Part shown: in pieces, positions 1 through 11,000 of the stretch | How positions within the stretch are numbered: position 1 is the first letter of the stretch | How the letters are laid out: each line of letters starts with the position of its first letter | Assembly (NCBI GenBank): GCA_011523505.1 | Contig: WTGP01000019.1 | Span: forward strand, 200,523-264,522 | Direction of reading: 5' to 3' | DNA length: 64,000 nt | From: Gammaproteobacteria bacterium | GTDB lineage: Bacteria > Pseudomonadota > Gammaproteobacteria > Steroidobacterales > Foliamicaceae | Notes under the pieces: generated by a model | Seen by the model: only the letters and a program-made list of their open reading frames with translations | Told to the model about the DNA's origin: nothing | Databases searched by the model: none | Translations under genes and position numbers: made by a program

Positions 1-1047
1 GTCTTCAAGGCGCGCCTGGAACGCCTCGGAGAGCAAACGCGCCGGAACGTCGTCGATGACCACAAGCTGGTACGGCTCAAGGTCCGTATTCTCGTCCGGC
101 GCGGCCGGATCCACCGTATCGATTTCATGTCCCGGCCCCAGGATTTCGGCCAGACGCTGCGCCGCGCCCTCCTGGCGCGAACCCAGGTAGAGGATGCGCA
201 GCGGCGCCTGGATCGACGCCACGGCCTGCAGGCGGTTGTTGCCGGGATCGTCCCCGGCGCCCGGCGCGACCACCAGTTCCGCCGTTACGTCAAGAAAGCC
301 CGGTTCACCGGCTTCGAAATCGACTTCAACGTAATGCCGACCTTCGCCCTGGAAGGGCCCGGAGCGGGCCAGTTCTTCCCCGTCCGAGCTCAGCACCAAC
401 TGCATCTCGGCGTTCGCGCCGTTGACTTCGGCCGTTGCCCTCAGCGATTCCCCGGGGCGGCCCGTACTCAGTCGCAGCCGCGCCGGGAACGGATCGGCGG
501 AAGCCGCCCCGGGATTGAACACATGCACCGGAATGTCGCGCTCGGCGAGCTGCGCCGCGGACCCGGCCCAATCGCGGCTGGTGGCCAGGCCGTCGGAAAT
601 CAGGACCACGGAACCCCGCTGCTCGCGCGGGATCGACTGACCCGCAATCTCCAGCGCCTCGGCCAGGGGCGACGCATCGCGTTCGCCCGGCACGATCCGC
701 CTCGATCCGTTCTCGTTCGCGGAGCTGTCCGCGCCTTCCGCGCCAAGGCGAATCATGGTGGCGTCACCGCGTCCGGCCAGTTCGGCCAGCAGCGTGGAAG
801 CCGCCTGCGCGCCGCGGCTGCGCGCCGCCGCCGACATGCTGGCGGTTTCGTCCAGCACCACGACGTGCCGTTCCTGCTCCACGTCCAGCACCGTCACCGG
901 CTGCATCAGCGCCGCAATCAACAGCACGAACAGCAGCGATCGAATGACCCCGTGCCAGGTGGTGCGCGGGCGCGCGGGCCAGAACCACAACGCCGGCACG
1001 GCCAGCAACAGCAGCGCGGCCAGGGGATAGGTAAAGGAAATGCTCAT
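1..1047 (-). CDS. VWA-domain membrane protein (BatB-like), 3' part beyond window
   Basis: The reading frame is open from an ATG at 1047 down to base 1 (349 codons), so the C-terminus is missing. Two hydrophobic segments (residues about 7-23 and 36-49) precede a von Willebrand factor A-like domain that begins HVVVLDETASMS at residues 61-72. The metal-site motif DxSxS reads D66-E-T68-A-S70, with Thr in the second position. The N-terminal anchor plus VWA layout matches proteins encoded beside MoxR ATPases and thought to act in envelope protein complexes. The start lies 12 bases after the stop of the BatA-like gene, so it is the last visible gene of a tight minus-strand operon. The family-level call is good; the exact partner is unknown. 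Confidence 0.75.
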   Translation of the reverse strand, partial: MSISFTYPLAALLLLAVPALWFWPARPRTTWHGVIRSLLFVLLIAALMQPVTVLDVEQERHVVVLDETASMSAAARSRGAQAASTLLAELAGRGDATMIRLGAEGADSSANENGSRRIVPGERDASPLAEALEIAGQSIPREQRGSVVLISDGLATSRDWAGSAAQLAERDIPVHVFNPGAASADPFPARLRLSTGRPGESLRATAEVNGANAEMQLVLSSDGEELARSGPFQGEGRHYVEVDFEAGEPGFLDVTAELVVAPGAGDDPGNNRLQAVASIQAPLRILYLGSRQEGAAQRLAEILGPGHEIDTVDPAAPDENTDLEPYQLVVIDDVPARLLSEAFQARLED

Positions 1048-1059
1048 CGCGCCGGGTCC

Positions 1060-2781
1060 CTACGGCATCATCCCGCGCTGGTAGGCGTACCACTCGAACG
1101 CGAGCAGCGCCAGCGCGGCCAGGATCAGGAGAAGCGCGAGCAGCGAAGGCCCCGCCAGTCCCGCGGCCGCGGGGGCGAAAGCGGGCAGCTCCACTCCGGT
1201 CTGCCCCGTTGTGACCGCCGCGCTCAAAAGCGAAACCGGATACGAGAGCCCCCCGCCGGGCGCTTCGAGCGTTCCCGAGCGCGCCGGCGGCAGGTCCGCG
1301 CCCAGAAGGCGGGTCGCGCTGTCCCCGGGACCGGTCAGTGCGAACTCCGATGAGTCCTCCGGCGCGAGCCGGCCCGCGGCCAGGTAGGCATACGCCGCAT
1401 CTTCCTCGGTGAGCCAGCGGGCGGTGCGGGTAACGAACAGCGGGAACGCCCGCGACGCCGTAAAGTTGAAGCGCTCATCGAGCAGTTCCAGCCACACGGA
1501 AATACTCCTCGTCTCGCCGCCTGACGTTTGCACGCTCACCGGCCGGCCGGCCTCGGCGGCCATTCCCGCACCGTCGATCAGGCTCAGACCCAACCCCTGC
1601 AGGCTGTCGCGCAAGGCCGATTCCGCGTCCAGATTGCCCGTGTACCGAATCTCGAAGGCGGCCTCCTGTTCGTTCATGGGCGCGAATTCGACCGCCGGCA
1701 GATCGCCGCCGAACGCCTCGCCGGCCCGCCGGAAAACCACTTCGGGGTCGGCCTCGGCCAGCAGGAGGCCTGGGTCGGCCTGCACCGCGTCGGCGAGAAC
1801 GGAACCCAGCGAGGCGGACACGGCAACCCTGAGTTCCCGGCGTTCGGGCAGCCGCAACTGCGCCATGTCGTCCGCTGGCAAGGCGTCCGGTTCGGACATG
1901 CGGACCTCCAGCAATCCGCCCGCGGCGGGTATGTCGCGGAGGACAAAGCCGTCGGGAGGGGCATCCTGGATGACCGCCCCGCTCAGAGGCGCGCCGTCAA
2001 GACTCAGCTCCACGTCGCCCGGAAGCGTGCTGAGGTCTCCGGCGGAAGCCACACGAACCAGCACGTCCACGGTGTCCCAGCGCCCGGAAGCGGCCGTGCC
2101 CAGGCCCATGGCCACGATGCCGCGGTTCGGTACCGGTTCTTCAGGGCCCTGGGCGCGCTGGACCTCGACATTTTCCGGGAGGCCATCCAGCGCTTCCTCG
2201 CTGACCGGAGCGCGGCCGTAAATGACCAGGCGCACGGCCTCGGGGTAGGCGCCGGGCAGCGCCAGCAGGTCGAGTTGGTCCGCCACCGCCGAGGGCGCCC
2301 CTTCGGGCACGAGCCCGTCCACCCTGCGATCGAACAGCAGGCTCTCCTCGCCCGCATTCAGAAGCTTCAGGTTCCGGGCGCCGCCCCAGATGACTTCGCG
2401 CTGGTCGTCCGGAAGTCTCCGCAAATCGTCGCGAACGCGTTCGATGGCGCGCTCGAGGTCGCCCGGCGCGGACATGTGCGCCGATCCGTCCAGGAACAGC
2501 ACGTGGTACTGGCCGCCCTCGGGATCGTCCACCCGCGGCTCGGCCAGGCCCAGCCACAAGAGCAAGCAGATCAGCAGGCTCAGCAGGTAGGCCAGCCAGT
2601 GGCGAAAGCGCCGGCGAAACACCCGCACCGGGGCGTCGCGGGCCGCTTCGCGCCAGAACATCGCGGTGGGCACCGCCACTTCGGTGTAGCGGATGCGCAA
2701 CTGCTGAAGCACGTACAAGAGCCCGGCCAGACCGGCGGCGCCCGCCAGCAACCAGGGCCAGGACAGGTTGGCGAAGTTCAT
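1060..2781 (-). CDS. BatA N-terminal domain protein with degenerate VWA region
   Basis: A 573 aa protein opens with the Bat/aerotolerance-type N-terminus: a membrane segment at about 9-26, a basic stretch, and a second segment at about 62-80. A VWA-like strand follows, LFLDGSAHMS at 96-104. The metal-site positions read D98-G-S100-A-H102, so the last Ser of DxSxS is His and metal binding may be lost. A long extracytoplasmic region follows, then a C-terminal membrane segment at about 545-566 and a short basic tail. The ATG overlaps the stop of the DUF58 gene by 4 bases, which implies translational coupling. Proteins of this layout accompany MoxR/DUF58 pairs; their substrates are unknown. Confidence 0.75.
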   Translation of the reverse strand: MNFANLSWPWLLAGAAGLAGLLYVLQQLRIRYTEVAVPTAMFWREAARDAPVRVFRRRFRHWLAYLLSLLICLLLWLGLAEPRVDDPEGGQYHVLFLDGSAHMSAPGDLERAIERVRDDLRRLPDDQREVIWGGARNLKLLNAGEESLLFDRRVDGLVPEGAPSAVADQLDLLALPGAYPEAVRLVIYGRAPVSEEALDGLPENVEVQRAQGPEEPVPNRGIVAMGLGTAASGRWDTVDVLVRVASAGDLSTLPGDVELSLDGAPLSGAVIQDAPPDGFVLRDIPAAGGLLEVRMSEPDALPADDMAQLRLPERRELRVAVSASLGSVLADAVQADPGLLLAEADPEVVFRRAGEAFGGDLPAVEFAPMNEQEAAFEIRYTGNLDAESALRDSLQGLGLSLIDGAGMAAEAGRPVSVQTSGGETRSISVWLELLDERFNFTASRAFPLFVTRTARWLTEEDAAYAYLAAGRLAPEDSSEFALTGPGDSATRLLGADLPPARSGTLEAPGGGLSYPVSLLSAAVTTGQTGVELPAFAPAAAGLAGPSLLALLLILAALALLAFEWYAYQRGMMP

Positions 2782-3689
2782 ATCTCGATGCGCCCCGCCT
2801 CGAATGCCGCCGCCAGTTGCGGCAGCACGTCCTCGTCGGTATTCAAGCGCAGGAAGGCCGCGCCGTGCCCGGTGGCGAAGGTGGTCAGGCGCTCGTTGAA
2901 ATCGTTCACGATCGCGCGGTAACTGGCGAGAATGGCGGGCGTGAGCGACACGTCCACGGCCTCGCCGGACTCGCAGTCGCGCAGGCGCACGTCGCCGCGC
3001 ATGTCGCGGCGGCCGGCCGGGTCCAGGTCGTGGTTGCCGATCAGCTGCACCAGCAGCAGGCGGTGCCGGGTCTGGCGCAGCGATCCCAGCACGGCGTCCA
3101 GCCCGGCCGGGTCGTAGAAGTCGGAAATGACGACCAGCAGCCCCCGGCGCAGGCGCAGCCGTTCCACGCCTTCGATCGCCTGGACCAATTCGGTGGCGCC
3201 CTGCTCCTCGAGTTCCGCCAGGCGCTCCGCGACCCGCATCAGGCGGCCCTGTCCGGAACCGTTCTTGAGCTTCATTTCCAGGTTGTCCGAAAAGGAAAAC
3301 AATCCCACGCTGTCATGCTGGGACAGGCTGATGGAGGCCAGGGCCAGCGCCACCTTCAGCGCCACGCCGATCTTGGGCGCGTCCTCGAAATACATGCTGC
3401 TCGAGCGGTCCACCAGCAGGTAAACGGGCAGTTCCTGCCGCTCCTCGAACACCTTCACGACCACGCGGCCGAGGCGCCGGTAGATGTTCCAGTCGATGGT
3501 GCGGGTATCGTCGCCGGGCACGTAGGCCTTGTAGTCGGCGAACTCCAGGCCGGCGCCCTTGTCCTTCGAGAGCTGCTCGGCATGCCGGCCGCCGCTGATG
3601 ATGCGCCGCGCCCACAGGCTGAAGCCCTGCAGCGAGGTCAGGAACTCGGTATCAAAGAATTCGTCAACTGTGGGGGCGGCCATGCCCAT
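2778..3689 (-). CDS. DUF58 domain protein, VWA-like MoxR partner
   Basis: This 303 aa soluble protein carries the DUF58 signature GDDTRTIDWNIYRR at residues 59-72. An intact MIDAS-type motif D94-R-S96-S-S98 follows, inside a VWA-like fold. DUF58 proteins are nearly always encoded next to MoxR AAA+ ATPases, and the pair is thought to remodel or load metal-dependent protein complexes. The gene starts 37 bases after the moxR stop and its stop overlaps the BatA-like start by 4 bases. A second Met at residue 3 is an alternative start. It is the only one of the three VWA-like proteins in this cluster with a canonical metal site. Confidence 0.88.
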   Translation of the reverse strand: MGMAAPTVDEFFDTEFLTSLQGFSLWARRIISGGRHAEQLSKDKGAGLEFADYKAYVPGDDTRTIDWNIYRRLGRVVVKVFEERQELPVYLLVDRSSSMYFEDAPKIGVALKVALALASISLSQHDSVGLFSFSDNLEMKLKNGSGQGRLMRVAERLAELEEQGATELVQAIEGVERLRLRRGLLVVISDFYDPAGLDAVLGSLRQTRHRLLLVQLIGNHDLDPAGRRDMRGDVRLRDCESGEAVDVSLTPAILASYRAIVNDFNERLTTFATGHGAAFLRLNTDEDVLPQLAAAFEAGRIEI

Positions 3690-3726
3690 GGTTCGGTCTC
3701 CTCAACCCCGGGAGCGAGGGCATGGT

Positions 3727-4748
<1,022 letters not shown>

Positions 4749-4752
<4 letters not shown>

Positions 4753-6266
4753 TCGATTTCCTCCGGCGCTTCTTCGCCATTCGTTCGCTGTGCAAGAAAA
4801 TAGTTTCGTACCACGTCCCGGCCCAACGGCGGGATTTCGCGATGCAGGGTGTGGCCCACGGCAGCGTCGCGCGCCGGCCGTTCCCGCGCCTGCGCCGGAT
4901 CGGCCTGGTGCTCTTCGGCGCGGCCCTGCTCGCTCTGGATCTTCATGCGCCCGGGGTTCACCTTGCCCTGCAGGTAATCGGGCAGCGGAACGCCCAGCAG
5001 CATCGCGGCCACGCCGCGGGTCTTCTTCAGGCCGGACGGGCCGCCGCGGCCGTTCAGGTCGTCGCGTTCCTCATTGCCGTCGGCCGACGGAGTCAGGGAA
5101 CGGTTGACCGGCGCCTTGCGCTGACTGATCAGCGGCTTGCTCGCGGAACCGGCTTTCTGTTCCTCGTCTTCTTCCTCGTCACCGTAATCGGAGTCGCCCT
5201 CCGGTTCCGGCTGCTGGGTCTTGTCCTGGGCGGCGGCGTGATCCGAGGCGGCCATGCGTCCGCCGGACATTTCGCCTTTGCCGCCCTTCAGTCCCGCGGA
5301 TTCCTTGGGCTGGTCTTCCTCTTCTTTCGGCGGGTCCCTGGGCTTCTGCTCCCTTGGTTCGTTTTTCCTCGGTTCGCTCTCGTCCTGCTCCTGCTTTTCC
5401 GCGCGCTGGCCGGAAGCGCCGGATTGCGCCTGCCGCGCCCGATTGCTGCGCCGGGCGTCCGAACCGGCGGCGCTGCGGTTGTCGGACTGCCGCTGGGCGG
5501 AGAACTCGCGCGCCTCCATCTCGCTTGGGCGGCTTTCCGCCTCGGAGTCGGGCACCTCGACTTCGGTATTGCGCCTGGCCGCGAGGGAAGCCGGGCGCGG
5601 CTGCAGCGGATCGGGCAGGACCTGCGTGAGGTCGGAATCCCGGCGAAGGTCGCCGGGAATCGCATCGGCAACCAGCGTCTCGCCGGCGGATGCCTGCGAC
5701 GCCGAGTACTGCCCTGTCCACAGGGCGGCGACGAGCAGCACCACGGCGAGCGCACCCAGCCTGCGGTGCGGAGGAATCCAGTCCGGCGGCCGGATCGCGA
5801 CCGGCGGCAGCTTGCGATCCAGGGCGGTTTGCACATGACCCCGCGCGTCCTCCACCGCCGCCTGCTCGAAATCGCTGCGGTCGGCCTTGGACAGATACTG
5901 GTCGGCCGCCTGCAGCCGGTCCTTGAGGCCCAGGTCGCGGTCGTACAGCGCCAGGCACATGCGCCGGTCGATCCGATGGCGAGCGAAATCGAACAGCACG
6001 CAGCCGGCAACCGCCAGAACGGGCAGCGCCAGCGCAACCAGCACCGTCACTGCCAGGCCGAAGGGCCAGAGACTTGTTCCCGCCGCCGTGTCCAGCAACT
6101 CGGCCAGCAGGATGGCGCCGCTCACGCAAAGCGCGGCGGGGAATAGCAATTTCAGGTAGCGGTCGCAGGCGCAGCGCAGCACCCAGCGCTTGAGGCGCCT
6201 CGCGCCCTGGGCGGCGAGGCGGTTCAGCTGATCCTGAAGACGGTCGGGCGCAGGCTTGGCCGGCAT
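4749..6266 (-). CDS. Uncharacterised membrane protein with long charged linker, in the MoxR cluster
   Basis: This 505 aa protein is not recognised. Hydrophobic segments lie at about 38-58, 67-93 and 170-186. Between the second and third is a helical stretch containing LYDRDLGLKDRLQAADQYLS (107-126). Residues about 220-410 are low-complexity, rich in Glu, Asp, Lys, Ser and Gln, and probably disordered. A more ordered C-terminus follows, with PLPDYLQGKVNPGRMKIQ and a final segment containing LGRDVVRNYF. It heads the MoxR/DUF58/Bat cluster, overlaps moxR by 4 bases, and starts 32 bases after the stop of the secreted TPR protein of cassette A. Context suggests a membrane scaffold for the MoxR complex; this is inference only. 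Confidence 0.7.
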
Positions 6267-6298
6267 GGCGGGTCTCGTCGCCTACGCCGATACGGAGC

Positions 6299-7834
6299 TT
6301 ATCTGCCGGCCTCGACGATCAGCGGGTCGTCCGCTTCCAGCAGGGGCCTGAGGCGCTCCATCCCGTCGCGGGCGCTGTCCTTCAGCGCCTGCGGACCCTC
6401 GAGCAGCGGCGATGCGGCGCGCTCGTAGTTCGAGTAGGCGCGCCGATTGCGCCCCAGCGCCTCGTACACGCGCCCGAGTTCATGACGCACCAGGCTCTCC
6501 TTTTCGGGATCGCCGCTGAAACCGGCGGCCAGGAAGTACTTCCAGGCCTGCTCGGCATCGCCCGCCTCAAGGTAGCGGTCGCCAAGAACCAGTTGCAGGT
6601 CCTGCCGCAGCCCCGGATCGTCGGAACGCGAAATGTATTCCAGCGCTTCCTCGGCCAGCGCCGTGATCAGCTCGGAGCGTTCGTCGCGGTCTTCCGCGAG
6701 AAACAACGGTTGCAGCGTTTCCGTGAGCCAGCCCGACTTCATGCGCTCCAGCGTTTTGGCGAGACGGTAATTCACCGCCTCCATCTGCTCCTCGACCGGG
6801 GCGTTCTGCTCCAGTCCCAGGGCAAACATCAACTCGGCCGCCTCCGCTACATTGCGGTCGTCCGGGTTGCCCTGGTGATACGACCGCAGCGCGTCGCGGT
6901 CCTTGTTCACCGCCGCCGTGTAGAACTCGAAATCGGCCTCGGAATAATTGCTGTTCACAACCGGCTCCAGCGCCAGGTAGCCCTGCACCGGGTTGATCTC
7001 CAGCCTGAAGGCGGTCCACAGGCTCAAACCGGGGACCACGAGCCAGTCCCGGGAAAGTTCCGGATCCTGGGAGAAATCGGCCGGAAACAGCGCCGCCATG
7101 CCGGACAGCGGAACGCGCTGATCGCCAAGGCCGAAGTGGATGTTCGGCACGTCGCCGAACGGGTAGCCCAGTCCGCCGGCCAGCGCCGCATTGATGTAGC
7201 TGTGATAGCCCGCGGTATTGAAAGCCATCAGGGAGCGGTCCTTCTCGCCGATGCTCAGCGGCGCCAGCACCCGGCCTTCTTCGGTCGTGCGCAAGCCGGT
7301 GACGATCGACTCGGCCCACAGCATCGCGTCTTCCACGTTGGCTTCGGCCGCCGGCTTGAAGCTGACCTCGCCGGCGGCCAGGTTCATGCCGAGCGCGTAC
7401 TGGCGCAGCACCGGGCCGCCCAGGATGGCCGACACGTCGATGTCCTTCAGCTCCACCGAATACTGCCCGCTCAGGTTCTTCAGGAACAGCGTGCATTCGG
7501 AAGAGGCCTCGACGCCCTCCTTCGGCACCTCGATGCGCAGACCGTCGGCCAGGATCTTGATGGTTTCCTCGCCCTCGCCGTATTCGACGTAGCCGAGAAT
7601 GCAGTTGTAAATCCTCAGCGGCTGCTCGTCGGTGTAGTCGAGCACCACGTGGGTTTCCTTGTGAAACTTCTCGGTGCTCAGCACCACGCGCACCAGCACG
7701 TGATCGCCGATGACTTTGGCCTCGGCCGTGCCTCCGGGGGAGCCCTCGAGCTGCGCGGCGGCAGGCTGCGCCAGCCAGCCCAGACTCACGAACAGGACGG
7801 CGATGGCCAAACGCAATGGATTCAGTTTCATCAA
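6299..7834 (-). CDS. Secreted double pseudo-aspartyl-protease plus TPR protein, cassette A
   Basis: A 511 aa protein with a signal peptide (residues 1-28, ending PAAAQ). Two halves resemble retropepsin-like aspartyl proteases. Half 1 has VVLDYTDEQPLRIY (63-76) and ends ILGGPVLRQYALGMNLAAGE (137-156). Half 2 has LMAFNTAGYHSYI (202-214) and ends VPGLSLWTAFRLEINPVQGY (267-286). In half 1 the Asp is kept but the Thr-Gly is lost; in half 2 the D-T-G-A position reads N206-T-A-G. Residues about 300-500 are helical, with TPR-like pairs such as LVRHELGRVYEALGRNRRAY. A purine-rich GGGAGAG lies upstream of the ATG. Its paralogue is at 12955-14490. It probably works at the cell surface with the receptor upstream; catalysis is doubtful. 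Confidence 0.75.
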   Translation of the reverse strand: MMKLNPLRLAIAVLFVSLGWLAQPAAAQLEGSPGGTAEAKVIGDHVLVRVVLSTEKFHKETHVVLDYTDEQPLRIYNCILGYVEYGEGEETIKILADGLRIEVPKEGVEASSECTLFLKNLSGQYSVELKDIDVSAILGGPVLRQYALGMNLAAGEVSFKPAAEANVEDAMLWAESIVTGLRTTEEGRVLAPLSIGEKDRSLMAFNTAGYHSYINAALAGGLGYPFGDVPNIHFGLGDQRVPLSGMAALFPADFSQDPELSRDWLVVPGLSLWTAFRLEINPVQGYLALEPVVNSNYSEADFEFYTAAVNKDRDALRSYHQGNPDDRNVAEAAELMFALGLEQNAPVEEQMEAVNYRLAKTLERMKSGWLTETLQPLFLAEDRDERSELITALAEEALEYISRSDDPGLRQDLQLVLGDRYLEAGDAEQAWKYFLAAGFSGDPEKESLVRHELGRVYEALGRNRRAYSNYERAASPLLEGPQALKDSARDGMERLRPLLEADDPLIVEAGR

Positions 7835-7993
7835 TTTCTCTCCCGGCTGAAGATTGTATTTGCCGACGCCCCCGTGGGATGGATGCGCCGAACAGCTGTT
7901 TCGTTGCGTTTCCCGGTCAGGGGATTGCAGGCTATTACATCACGTCCAGCTTACCGGAACCTTGCCTGCAGTGCGGACTGCTCTCAAAGCCGT

Positions 7994-8021
7994 GCCGGCC
8001 GCCCTTCCCTGAGCGGCCGGC
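7994..8021 (-). terminator. Perfect 9-bp hairpin just after the TonB receptor A stop
   Basis: GCCGGCCGC at 7994-8002 pairs with GCGGCCGGC at 8013-8021 across a 10-base loop, 10 bases beyond the receptor stop codon. There is no T-run on the minus strand, so a classical Rho-independent terminator is unlikely. It may be a processing or stabilising hairpin, or an attenuator, between the receptor and the secreted TPR gene. Confidence 0.4.
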
Positions 8022-8031
8022 GCCGAGGGGA

Positions 8032-11000
8032 CTACAGTTCCCAGTTGAATTCGACGAACATCACCTGGCCGCGCGCGTCCCAGCGCGACGGGTCGTACGG
8101 CATGCCCCAATAGAGCGTTTCCGGGGGTTCCGCATCCAGAATATTGCGGCCGCCGGCGCGCAACTGAATGCCGTTGTCGAAGGTGTAACTCAGGGTCAGG
8201 TCCACCGAGATGTATGAATCCACCGTCAGGTGCGGCTTGTCCTGGCCCCAGTACTCGCACCTTCCCACGATTTCAAGGCAGGAACCGGTGTTGTTGTTCA
8301 GGTAGCTCGGGGTGTAGTAGACGAACAGGTGTCCGGCCCAGCGTTCGCGGTACCAATCCAGTTGACCGCTTAGCCGGTACTCGTCGCTGCCCAGCACGGT
8401 GCCCTCCCGGCGTATGGGTTCGCTCTCGGCCGTGATCTGGAAGACTTCCTCCAGCACCCGCGTATAGGTGAGCCGGGGCGTGAAATCGCCCCATGCCGTC
8501 TCGAAGTTGTAGGCGAATTCGGTGGTGATGATCTCGCTTATCTTGTTTGCGATGTTGATCGGCCGCGATCTGTGGAACACGGTCGCATTTCCGTTCGCGT
8601 CCCGCTCCACCACGTCAGGTAGCGCAAAGATGATTTCCGGATAATCGCGCCACAGGGTACCCACACTCTCGATCTTGTCGGCAAAGTCGATCTTCGACCA
8701 GTCCAGCGTCCAGCGGAATCCGGGCAGGGCCGCGGGGGTCCAGTCGAAGCTGAATGAAACGTTTTCGGAGTATTCCGGATTCGTATTGACTGAATTACGG
8801 GCCAAGGTGGAGCGAATGCTGATAGGCGCGGTATTGCCGGACGGCTCATAGGGGTCCACATAGGTCCAGAACGTGTAGAACGTGGGGTTGGTTAGACTGA
8901 AAAGATCTCCCCACACAGGTGGACGGAACGACTCGGACCAGGATGCGCGCAGCGAGAAATCCTCCGTCGGACCGTACTGGATGCCGATCCGCGGACTGGT
9001 GGCGGAATGCTCGACGTCGATGATGTTGGGTTCGCCGGGATAGGTCCAGCGCCTGTTCACGCGGTCGTACACCGGATCGACGCCCCCGGCTGCGCCTTCC
9101 GTCTTGTAGATGTCGCGCCGCGCCTGCAGGCTCAGGACGAGCGAAGCAATACCCGGCCGGGCGTTGCGCTCGCCCACGATCGGCAGCGCGAATTCGGCAA
9201 AGTACGCGGTCGCCTCACGGGTCGGCCGGGCCACGCCGATGCGCTCGAAGCGGCCCTCCCGGCGCACGCCATCGCCGGCGATCAGCGTGACCTCTCGGTA
9301 GATCGTGTCTTCATTGAATTGCGCTCCCAGCGCGTAACTGATCGGACCGCCCCACAACTGAAGGAACTGGCCGCGGAGCAGCGGTTCGACGGACCGGGTC
9401 TTGGTGACGCTGTCGGACGGAAGCGGCCAGGCGTCGGTGTTGTAGAGGCTCGCCAGTTCGGGACTCTGCACGGAGCCGTCTCCGAACAGGTTGATCGCCA
9501 CGCTGGGATCGGAACTGGCCAGCAGTTCCACCATCCGGGCATGAATCGGGTTCGCCGGATTGATCAGTCCCGGACCATTCAGCTTGTACTGGTGCTGATA
9601 ACGCGTGGACCGGGATCGGGTCGCGTTGAGCTCGAAGGTCGTCGTGTCGCCGATATCCCAGATCAATCCGGCGGACAGGGAGCGCTTGCGGTTGCCCGAG
9701 GCGGAGAATTCCTCGGGTAGCCCGGACTCGATCTCCTTGATCGGATAGTAGGTCACCAGCACGGTCTTTCCATAGGGATTGAAGGCGTTGCTGGCCGGCA
9801 CCGGCCATTGGAACATCTGGGTATTCTGGTTGCGCGAGGACACGTTGTTCGAATACAGAAAATCCGCATAGAGACGAAGATCCTCGGTCACGTACTGCTC
9901 CAGGTACAGGGTGCCCGACTCGTTGCGCGTGTGTTCCCCGTTTTGCGGCGCAACGATATCGGCGGGCACGATGTTCGTCGTGAAATCATCCACCGTCGCG
10001 CCCACGCCGCTGTGGCCCTGGGGAAGCTGGTAGGTCACCCACGGAAAACCGCAGAAGGTGCCCGTAGGATAGGTGACCGTCGTGGGGCAAACCACGCCCG
10101 GCTGACCCACACGGTCGTCGCGGGAGTCGAACTCGACGCCGTAGCGGTCGCGATAGTCGTAACTGGTCCAGCCGGTCTTTTCATTGGTGATGGGCTGGGA
10201 CGAATCGCGCGACAAGACGGCGGTAATCTGGCCGCTGCCCCAGCCGTAGCCGCCCTGGAAGGAAACCTTGCTGGCGTCGGCGTCGGTTGAACTGTACTCG
10301 TCGCGGACCTGGAAGGTGGCGCCGGTGTAGTTCTTCTTGGTAATGAAGTTCACCACGCCGCCGATCGCGTCCGCGCCGTACACGGCGGAGGAGCCGTCCA
10401 GCTGGATGTCCACGCGCTCGATGGCCGACAGCGGCACGTTGACGAGATTCGCGTAATTGTCCTCGACGCCGGCAACGCCCGCGGTGCGGCGTCCGTTCAG
10501 CAGCACCAGCGTGTTGGCGGAACCCAGGGCGCGCAGGTTCACCGTGGAAATGCCCACGTTAATCCCGCCCGTCCTGAACTCTTCCGTGTCGCTCGCTCCC
10601 ACGTTCGCGTCATTGTTCTGCGTAGTCGTGCCCGCATAGGCGAATGGCAGGGTCCGGAACAGTTCCTCGACCGTGGTGACGCCGCGCGCCCGGATGTCCT
10701 CGGCGGTTAGAGTGAAAACGCGGACCGTCGGGTCGCCCATCGTCAGGCGCGAGCCGGTAACCCTCTGCTCTCCCAGTTCGATCGGCGCCTCCTCCTCTTC
10801 GGCCGGCGCTTCGCCGGCCGCTTCGGGTTCGGGTTGCCGGACCTGCTCCGCCTCCTGGACCACCACCAGGTTCTCGGCCGTGTATTCATGCGTCAGGCCC
10901 GCTTCGGTCGTCAGGGCCGCCAGGGCCTCGTCAAACCGATACTCGCCCTGCAAGCCTTCGACTTCGACATCCGCGCCTGCCCCGTCGGCCAGGATGATCT

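Noticed and set aside
127..1353. Plus-strand frame of 408 codons at the left edge
   Set aside because: It is antisense to the VWA-domain gene and the BatA-like gene; its composition (Arg/Gln/Gly rich) is typical of a shadow frame.
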